NCBI GenBank assembly: GCA_021234155.1 | Contig: JAJEKV010000174.1 | Location: 675,466 to 739,465, forward strand | DNA: 64,000 bases | Direction: 5' to 3' | DNA from: Isoetes taiwanensis | Taxonomy: Eukaryota > Streptophyta > Lycopodiopsida > Isoetales > Isoetaceae | Shown: positions 56,448 to 64,000 of the stretch, piece by piece | Position numbering within the stretch: the stretch's first letter is position 1 | How the letters are laid out: each line of letters starts with the position of its first letter | Notes under the pieces: model-generated | The model's database searches: none | The model's input: the letters and a program-made list of their open reading frames with translations, nothing else | Told to the model about the DNA's origin: nothing | Translations under genes and position numbers: made by a program

Positions 56448-58750
56448 TTTTTTTTTGCATTAATAAATGTAAATATCCAATTGCTTAGACATGGGGTCTT
56501 TTTTGATGAAGTATTGGCCATTGTGGGCTTTACAAATTAAAATGATCCTTTAAACTCTTGTTTGCCATATGTTGGAAATCCATACTTAATGCGTGGAACT
56601 GCTTGAATGGGCTATGCATTTGGACTTCGCAAGGGAAGTTGCATTATTTAATATTTTACATAACCCTTTTAATGCATGGTTTCTATCTGGCTTGCATGCA
56701 TGCACTTTTAGCATGAGATTATTATTACTTGCAAGGAAATTGAAGTGTATTGCTAAAAGAGGGAGAATAGATGAAGATTGAATGCCCATTTGGCAACCCA
56801 ACATATTGGGTTCGTTGCCCCAATACAAGGAGCACAAAGGTATGTTTTTTACTTCAGTGCTGCCCTATGGCTGATAACAGTAGAAGATATCACTTATATA
56901 TTTTGGTTGTTGCACCGTTTTGCGGTGCGAATCATTCATGTGCCCTAGCAATGCCGCAAGAGGCTGCAAGGTTACCATGCACCTTTTGTGTTCATATTCC
57001 AAAGACTATGCATCTTCTACAACTCTACAAATTTACTTTTTATTTGATAAATCTTTGTAATGTTCAATAGTTTATTGGTTAAGACACTTGCATGCTGTAG
57101 AAATGGCAGAGGTTCAAAACTGTAGTAGAACACTTTTCACATGGCATTTTTATTTTATGCCCTAAAGCGGCCGAAAGCCTAATGCGGCCGCCATGCTTTT
57201 TTACTCCAGTGCGGCCAAGCATAAAATTGCTCTTATGTGCGCCATGGCTTGACCGGATTTGCTATTGCTTCTCTAAGACTTGTACCGCTTCAAATCCAGG
57301 CTTTAGTGCAAAGCCTTGTGAAGCTCTTGCCAAGAAATCTGCCAGATAACTGGATTTGGTCATTGTCTACACATTCTTAGCATCGGTGAAGCTGATCTTC
57401 TAAAATGGATGTTATCTCATGCTACTGATGCAACACTAAGATATGCTGATCTTCTTACACCGACGGCTTCATTCCAGGTCGGTATATATCTAATTTGACA
57501 TTTGAATATTTATTCCTATCTGTTATTCCGTGGATCGGCAAATAGGTGAAGTTAAAAGCTGCCTGATATTCAATAATCTGATTTGTTAATATGCAATTTT
57601 GCATTGATTTTCCATGTGAGTACACAAGTTTCCATTAATTTTTCATATAGCTTATCTTTGTCTTTGCTTTGGACAAAAACTATAAGCATTTCACATGCTG
57701 TTACTATATAATCAAGGGCTCTAATTTCTTAGACTTAATAATGCATCTGCTGAAATTTGGATCAGCATATCCATTGCTGGAATTTAGTGCATCCAATGCT
57801 GGAATGCTATACTGGAACTTTGCTATTCTATACATTATACAAAGCAGTGTCTATTTCTAACGTATATACTGTTGACTAATAACCTCTATTGAGAATAAGG
57901 TGAAAGGCGATAAGCCGTGGTGTTCTATAGCTTACCTGTCATCCCTTGTCTAGTTACCAAGTTTATTGCTAACTTTGGCATGTTTGGGTGCAGGTAACCA
58001 GAACTCCACCTCCTTGAGTTTTTGTAGGATGTTACAATGCTGTTATTCGGATTACGACCATGTTAATACATGGTTCTAATTATTGAGATAAGTATCTCTG
58101 TTTTTCTAACTTTCTAGAAGAATAAGTTTTGAGCACAATGTTTACTTTTCATTTTCTGATAGTTGAAATCGTAGAACAAGGCAGCTTGAGAGTTTTGCCT
58201 AGTTGTGTATTCCAAAGAAATAGAAGATTGATGGCGATATCAAAAGACATGGAATAAACAGGATTGTTTTATATTATGTGGAAATGTCTGATTTTTGCTA
58301 TTCTATTTCTTATGCAAACATCTTTGTTGTTCCTTTTGGGAACTTTGACATTGATCTTTGTTTCAAACGAGTTGGACATAAGGAAATGTTTTCCTTTTTA
58401 AGGTTTCACTTGAGTTTTCATTCCAAGGTATCACTTGGGCATTGGACACGAGTTTTGGAGTTTCATGTCTTTCTAGTGTGATGTATAAAGATTTTTCTTA
58501 TTAATTCTCTTGTGTTCAAGGATCGGATGTGCTGTCATTGGACACTCATTTGGAGGTTCCATGTTTTTCATGATCTGTATGAAAGTTTATCTTGTTAATT
58601 CTCCTGTGTGCTCAAGGACCTGATGTGCCGTAGGTGGCCTAAATGGTTACATGTACGGATAGATAACAGTACCAAGGGATTGACTGCGGTATGTAGAGGT
58701 GGCTAGTATGGCTTCTGTCAAGGCTAGTGCTGTCTGGGTTTTTTTTTTTT
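56448..58750 (+). repeat. DR4: candidate solo direct repeat of the same element type
   Basis: The unit is bounded by a T9 run (56,448-56,456) on the left and a T12 run (58,739-58,750) on the right, exactly abutting DR2' and DR3. Its 3' end (gggattgactgcggt...ctgtctggg-T) is laid out like the E2 and E3 DR ends (ggattgac...ccggg-T). An internal segment (ggtgcaggtaaccagaactc, about 57,990) resembles DR1 (gcatgcaggtaaccaaactt, about 38,585). No second copy or internal region is present. Sequence similarity to the other DRs is low, so this is a positional and structural call. Confidence 0.45.
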
Positions 58751-61700
58751 AATTCCATAAATTTTGCTATGGCAAACAATATAGTGAATTATATAGTGGA
58801 ACAATAGTGAAGTATTGCTAGTTCAAATTATAGTGAAACAATAGTGATCATGCTTATAATTATAATTCTGTACCTATGTGAAATGATTGTGAAGCATGTT
58901 GGTCCATAACTTGGAGTTCCTCATGAAGCTAAAAAGAAAATAGGGGAACGTCTTGTAATCTGCAAGAGAACAAGACATGTAAAATGTTCCTGGCTCATAG
59001 ACATGTAAAATGTTCCTAGCTCATATTGCAGGGAAACAATATAGATCAGGCTTAGGGACGCCTCATGGAAAATATAATGGGACGGGACTCAGAAGGAAAT
59101 GATTTCCAAAAAAGAGAACAAGATATATAGAATTTTCCCTGGTTATGTAAAGGTATTGAGGTATCTAGGTCTGTATCTCAAGTCTTAGTGGGCAGATAGT
59201 GCCCCAAGTTGAATCAATAAATGATAGTTAACACTAGTGGTGGTGCTGAGGTTATTTAAAAATTTGTTGTATGGATGATACAATGGAAAAAAAAATAACG
59301 ACTTGTAGTGCATATAATCTAGGTTGAGTATGAAATAACTTGACAAAATTGGGTTAAGGATTTACATAGAACAGTAGGAGATGGATGATGGAAAAACCAG
59401 GGCATATCTGCAACATAAGGTTTTTTTTTTAAAAGAAACATATCTTAAAATATTGGGCCTAAGGTTGTCAATTATGGTTTATCTGGAAATAGTATTGAGG
59501 CTAATGGCCGAAAAGCTATCTGGAAATAGTATTGAGGCTAATGGCTAAAAACCTAACCGATCAAACTTCGGCTTACACTATTCGATGGCGATGGTCGGGC
59601 GATGTCCGGCAACTAAACGCATGGTAGCGGTAGAATCTGCGGGGAGTACCTCTGTTTCAAGCATGAGAGATAAAGCAACCGCCAGACAAGGTAAGTGAAT
59701 CCCCCATGCTAGATCTGTTCTAAGAATTTTGAGTCAAAACCTCTGCACGACAAACATGTAAGGGAATAGGTCTCCCGCTTTAAGAAAGCTCTTATCGCGG
59801 TTTATGGCGAAAAAAATCCCATTGAATAGTTAGAGTTAAATCCTTAGATATTTAGATCTTTACGAAATATGGAATGGGAATATGATTCGACTGAGACCCC
59901 TTAGTTCCAACTCAATATGAAGCATGAATGATAAAGGGTTAGAGGAAGAATTCAAAACCCAGTATTTCCTTATCCGAATGTTCTAAGGGCTACACAATGG
60001 GAGATATGCAAAGAAATCTTTGAAACTCAAAGAGGGAAGCAAATGCTTCCGAGGAGGAGGATATACCAACAAGAAGAGCAATTTTGGAGCAAAAATATGC
60101 ACACTAACAAAGGGAACTTGGATATTGAGATCTAGTATTCACGAAACCACGTACCGCAACAAGAATATGCATCGACAAGGGCCAATTTCAGTGTATTGTT
60201 GTTCAAAATAAATGTGGGCGTCGCGGCAATTAAGATCTAAATTAATGGGCATATAATGCTTAGTACAAAGAGTTACAATCAATGGGAAATGACTTGTAAG
60301 TTAGTACTTCAACCAAAATATCAAAGTTACTTGAAATTCGTTATATATTCAGTTCTAGTTATTTCTCTAAGCGGGCAAGAGGATACAAGGGCCTGATCGG
60401 CTATATCTTAGAGGCTCGGTATGCTGGCCCTTAAAATTACATTACCAATATTTTTGCTAATGTCATGATGTTTGGGCTTTTGCAGTCTTGGACCTCTCCT
60501 GCCCTTGTCTTTTCTTTGCTCGAAGTTTTTGAATTTGCTAGGATCTGGAATTGGAAATGGTTCCCCTACTTTCTGGGAAAACATTAATGATTGGAGATGT
60601 TTTTGCAAGCACCACCAGCATAACAGGGTTTGATATCAATCTATATTTCGTCTAAATACAGGTTGTATTGCATATGTGAATTTTCTGATAAACAATAGAC
60701 AAAATATGTACTTGATATGTACTCAAAGTTTGTTTACTGTATGGAAAAGGTAGAATTCTGTCATAAGTTATCGTTATTACAGTAATGGAAATCTGATTTT
60801 GGTATAAACATGTAAACATTCTCTATTTTTAAGAACAAGGATAAAGTTATGGAAAACTAGTGTCTATGAGCTATGGCATGTATTAAAATTTTAAATATAG
60901 TCTTGCAAAAGCAATGGTGGCAAGGAGTAAAAGCGGTCGCGTAAGTGTTTAAATAGGCATCCACTTTGAAGTGGCTAAGCGAAAAAATACAGGTCCTTGT
61001 ACAATAGGTTTTGGTCACGATAAACGTGCTCGAGGTTAAATAATTGTATGGCATTTTAGTGCTTAAACATGCCGCCTCCTTGAAGTTATAAAACAGGATG
61101 TCCCGCCCATGTATAGAAGGTCAGCTTGAGAAAAGAATAAAGTGCCATGAGGAATAAAAGCGGGTTGGTAATCTGGAGCTAATTGTCTAAGGTGTAATTC
61201 TCGTAATATGCAACCAAGCAATGGGCAACATGCATGCAAATATGGGCAAGCATTAGTCAAATTTTAGCTTAGAATTGACATGCAAGGGATGTGTGGTTCA
61301 GCGGCATGCATGCATGGCACGTAGCCTCTTCTAAAATGTTCCTCCTAAGGCTATAGGGTTGGTATGTAACCAAGGTTTAGGTATGTAACTATTGAGATAA
61401 ATGTTTTAAGACTTACATGTACTCGCATTATTTCCTTGAAAATCTGGAATGGATTGCACAGATGGTCTAAGAATGTAAGTAAGCATGGGGAAATGAAACT
61501 GTAAGGACAAGATTTTGCATGGATATATGTGCTGTAGGAATAAGGGCTTTAGACCATTGGAGTTTGTACCTCGAACCATTAAACTTTAATTCTGCTTGCT
61601 TATATTGACTATAGGCTTCTTTGGTATTATGACTTGTATTTACAAATTGGGGTGCTTGAGGCTAAAGGATAATAAGTACCGGTCTCATATGAAATTTCGT

Positions 61701-61781
61701 ATCCGGATTGATAATACAGCTACTGGGATTGACCAGGGTTGATGTTTGGCCTAGGGATCTAGGTTTGACCGGGTTTTTTTT
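58739..61781 (+). repeat. E3 5' direct repeat (DR3)
   Basis: Starts T12-aattccataaattttgctatgg and ends ctaggtttgaccggg-T8. Contains an early donor caag|gtaagt (about 59,690) and a frame-broken exon-1-like segment (atgggagatatgcaaag at about 59,998), which in the second copy is open. Confidence 0.9.
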
Positions 61782-61811
61782 AGACACTTCGATTCCTTGG
61801 TTTAACCAGGG
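61750..61811 (+). promoter_or_regulatory. E3 5' junction: hairpin A, T8, hairpin B
   Basis: CCTAG-ggat-CTAGG (61,750-61,763), T8 (61,774-61,781), then CCTTGGTT-T-AACCAGGG (61,795-61,811, including one G-T wobble). Same spacing and order as E1 and E2. Confidence 0.78.
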
Positions 61812-62030
61812 TTGCTTGTGTCCTTTAGCCTCATCCCTAATGTCCTTAGAGAAATATATGACTATATTTGAACAGATAACTTACTGGCTGTATTTCAGGA
61901 TGAAAATAGATATCTAGAAGAAGTGGGCTTTGAAGTAGTCCAACCTACATGAAAAATAGATGCACTTGTGCTTCAGGAAATATGTAACAGGTGATGGCAT
62001 GCCATTTATATTAATCTGACACTGTTGCAG

Positions 62031-62171
62031 GATGAAATCAATTACAAAGAAGAAGTGGAATTCGGTCCTTCCTATATAGAACAATGGGCTGACTGCTTTG
62101 GGATATACAGGTTGCAAAATGATGTTCTCGAACAGAATTCTGCTGGTCATCCAAAGCTTCAATGTCACTAA
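62031..62171 (+). CDS. E3 short internal exon
   Basis: After an acceptor (cactgttgcag, ends 62,030) the frame D-E-I-N-Y-K-E-E-V-E-F-G-P-S-Y-I-E-Q-W-A is open for 46 codons to TAA. Another acceptor-like site (ctgtatttcag, 61,898) starts D-E-N-R-Y-L-E-E-V-G-F and stops soon after. Both resemble the start of E2 ORF1 (F-D-E-E-Q-F ... P-P-T-W). So E3 may encode only exon 1 plus this short tail. Splicing is inferred. Confidence 0.4.
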   Translation, partial: DEINYKEEVEFGPSYIEQWADCFGIYRLQNDVLEQNSAGHPKLQCH

Positions 62172-62565
62172 GTAAAAGGTATGCAATTGTTCAAGTTTAT
62201 AAGTCTATCTTTTTTAAGGGCTGACCAGCTGAATAAAGCATATGGCAGTACCATTATATTACACACCAGATATCTGGTATAAAACAAAGAGGGCAAGTCC
62301 CTCATATACCATTTGGCAACAATAACTGAAAAGCCATATATATGGCTGTCGTTTTATCACTGCTTCTTCCAGTAGAAACGATCAACAACTTCAGTGCAAC
62401 AGTATAGCCCCAAAAGCAGAAAATTGTTGTACATATGAAGCAATGGCCTCCAAGATTCAAATATGGTGTACAAGTTCTCAACAAAGATTCAACAACCAGT
62501 ACTGATACGGTATGTCTTTAACTTGATGTTTTGGTTGGTATGGTTCAATAGGGAATAAATATTTA

Positions 62566-62677
62566 CTATAGGGTTGGGTCTGACCTCTGCTGTACTGTAG
62601 GGGTCAACCCTCCCCTATGCTATAGATTTCTCAAAAAATGGTCAACCCAGTCCTACGGAAGGAGGTAGGCTTTTTTT
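62566..62677 (+). ncRNA. E3 3' terminal structured module
   Basis: Starts CTATAGGG. The inner hairpin TAGGGG-(8 nt)-CCCCTA lies at 62,598-62,617. The outer pairing GGGTTG (62,571) with CAACCC (62,643) has lower stability than in E2. The end CCTACGGAAGGAGGTAGGC-T7 matches E1 closely. The module survives although all RT coding is gone, which fits a cis-acting role. Confidence 0.72.
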
Positions 62678-64000
62678 AATTCCATAAATTTTGCTATGGC
62701 AAACAATATAGTGAATTATATAGTGGAACAATAGTGAAGTATTGCTAGTTCAAATTATAGTGAAACAATAGTGATCATGCTTATAATTATAATTCTGTAC
62801 CTATGTGAAATGATTGTGAAGCATGTTGGTCCATAACTTGGAGTTCCTCATGAAGCTAAAAAGAAAATAGGGGAACGTCTTGTAATCTGCAAGAGAACAA
62901 GACATGTAAAATGTTCCTGGCTCATAGACATGTAAAATGTTCCTAGCTCATATTGCAGGGAAACAATATAGATCAGGCTTAGGGACGCCTCATGGAAAAT
63001 ATAATGGGACGAGACTCAGAAGAAAATGATTTCCAAAAAAGAGAACAAGACATATAGAATTTTCCCTGGCCACGTAAAGGTATTGAGGTATCTAGGTCTG
63101 TATCTCAGGACTTAGTGGGCAGATAGTGCCCCAAGTTGAATCAATTAATGATAATACTGGTGGTGGTACTGAGCTTATTTAAAAATTTGTTGTATGGATG
63201 ATACAAGGAAAAAAAATAACGACTTCTAGTGCATATAATCTAGGTTGAGTATGAAATAACTTGACAAAATTGGGTTAAGGTTTCACATAGAACAATAGGA
63301 GATGGATGATGGAAAAACCAAGGCATATCTGCAACATAAGGGTTTTTCTTAAAAGAAACATATCTTAAAATATTGGGCCTAAGGTTGTCAATTATGGTTT
63401 ATCTGGAAATAGTATTGAGGCTAATGGCCGAAAACCTATCTGGAAATAGTATTGAGGCTAATGGCGGAAAACCTAACTGACCGAAACTCAGCTTGCACTA
63501 TTCGATGGCGATGGCTGGCGATGTCTGGCAACTAAACGCATGGTAGCAGGCCGGAATCTGCAGGGAGTACCTCTGTTTCAAGCATGAGAGATAAAGCAAC
63601 TGCCAGACAAGGTAAGTGAATCCCCCATGCTAGATCTGTTCTAAGAATTTTGAGTCAAAACCTACAGACAGCAAACATGTAAGGGAATAGGTCTCCCGCT
63701 TTAAGAAAGCTCTGCACGGTTTATGGCAGAAAAAATCCCATTGAATAGTTGGAGTTAAATCCTTAGATATTTAGATCTTTCTGATATGGAATGGGAATAT
63801 GATTCAGACGGCAGACCCCTTAGTTCCAACTCTGAATATGAAGCATGAATGATAAAGGGTTAGAGGAAGAATTCAAAGCCTGTATTTCCTTATCTGAATG
63901 TTCTAAGGGCGTCTACACAATGGGAGATATGCAAAGAAATGCTGCAAACTCAAAGAGGGAAGCAAATGCTTCCAGAGGAGGATATACCAACAAGAAGAGC
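62671..64000 (+). repeat. E3 3' direct repeat (DR3'), incomplete at window end
   Basis: Starts T7-aattccataaattttgc and matches DR3 over at least 1.3 kb. The exon-1-like frame is open here from ATG at about 63,920 (M-G-D-M-Q-R-N-A-A-N-S-K-R-E) to the window end. It is basic and Ser/Asn-rich like E1 and E2 exon 1. Confidence 0.88.

Larger units (their letters stand above)
45756..56456 (+). mobile_element. Element E2: DR - internal - DR retroelement, nearly intact
   Basis: A 3.2-3.3-kb direct repeat (45,763-48,993 and 53,126-56,456) flanks a 4.1-kb internal region with ORF1 and reverse transcriptase. T-runs mark all four boundaries (17, 8, 8 and 9 T). E2 starts exactly in the T-run that ends E1, so the two are arranged head to tail without spacer. 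The two DR copies are closely similar. The 3' copy has gained a short LINE insertion (55,193-55,355) and lost about 70 bp near 55,595. E1 and E2 share protein homology, but their DRs are not obviously similar in sequence, so they are distinct subfamilies. Confidence 0.88.
53126..56456 (+). repeat. E2 3' direct repeat (DR2')
   Basis: Starts T8-atatatgtatgaaaaatag and ends ...ctaggttaagccgg-T9, then continues into gcattaataaatg (next unit). Matches DR2 except for the LINE insertion, a deletion and scattered small differences. Confidence 0.93.
58739..64000 (+). mobile_element. Element E3: DR - short internal - DR (cut by window end)
   Basis: DR3 (58,739-61,781) is followed by only 0.89 kb of internal sequence and then a second DR copy from 62,671, which runs off the window end. 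T-runs mark each boundary (12, 8 and 7 T). The internal region keeps hairpin B, an acceptor, a short coding exon and the 3' structured module but lacks ORF1 and RT. It is therefore a non-autonomous deletion derivative or a distinct minimal element. Confidence 0.85.

Noticed and set aside
36641-56456. Classical LTR retrotransposons for E1 and E2
   Set aside because: The purine-rich GGAAGGAGGTAGG before the 3' DR looks like a polypurine tract, but there are no TG...CA ends, no tRNA primer site after the 5' DR, no protease, integrase or RNase H, and the RT motifs are not of the LTR type.
57150-57230. Three GCGGCC sites as cloning-vector (NotI) contamination
   Set aside because: GCGGCCG occurs, but the surroundings are continuous with element-like DNA. 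The sites more likely reflect CTG/CAG-type consensus changes.
36641-64000. Hammerhead ribozyme in the DRs, as in Penelope pseudo-LTRs
   Set aside because: I looked for CTGATGA followed by GAAA with flanking stems and found only partial matches such as ctgatgtt. A structure search (Infernal with hammerhead models) would settle it.

Overview
The window looks like a transposon-dense, gene-poor stretch of a land-plant genome, probably a non-seed plant such as a fern (inference). The sequence shows plant L1-type LINEs, a Copia element with a tRNA-iMet primer site, a broken PLS-type pentatricopeptide-repeat (PPR) gene, many phase-compatible GT-AG introns, and a reverse transcriptase whose motifs I associate with non-seed plants and algae. 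I see no intact ordinary host gene, no tRNA or rRNA gene and no CRISPR array. Background DNA is AT-rich, with two GC-rich islands (10.5-13.5 kb and 26.1-27.2 kb) made of LINE fragments.

Left part, 1-23 kb. A degenerate minus-strand LINE (about 1.1-5.5 kb) abuts a 3'-truncated minus-strand Copia element (5.56-9.43 kb) that keeps its 5' LTR and primer site. A (TTCTA)n microsatellite, a GC-rich LINE endonuclease fragment and a non-coding LTR-retrotransposon remnant follow. From 16.1 to 22.7 kb there are three copies of a foldback (long hairpin) family, with a decayed PPR gene between the second and third.

Middle part, 23-36.6 kb. A decayed minus-strand LTR retrotransposon (23.0-30.0 kb) contains a LINE fragment. 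Next is a broken minus-strand transposase-like gene (30.0-34.5 kb) with a GHTHED-type motif. It is split by a 2.24-kb terminal-inverted-repeat element that carries an array of GGTATAAATTTATACC palindromes. Then come two blocks of roughly 125-bp tandem repeats and an acidic ORF fragment.

Right part, 36.64-64.0 kb, is the most interesting. It is a head-to-tail array of related retroelements, each built as long direct repeat (DR, 2.3-3.3 kb) - internal region - DR, with a T-run at every junction. Element E2 is nearly intact and encodes a 65-aa first exon inside its DR, a conserved ORF1 of unknown function, and a Penelope-like or otherwise unclassified reverse transcriptase with a YMDD box. E1 is a related, frameshifted copy with a YIDD box. 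E3 is internally deleted. A solo DR-like unit lies between E2 and E3. Two RNA-type structures recur in all three elements with compensatory base changes: paired hairpins around the T-run where the 5' DR meets the internal region, and a TATAGGG...CCTACGG...GGTAGG-T7 module where the internal region meets the 3' DR. I infer that exon 1, transcribed from the 5' DR, is spliced in phase 0 to ORF1.

The two DR copies of each element differ strikingly often at CAG/CTG trinucleotides. This suggests consensus error at CHG-methylated sites, so some apparent frameshifts in this window may be artefacts.
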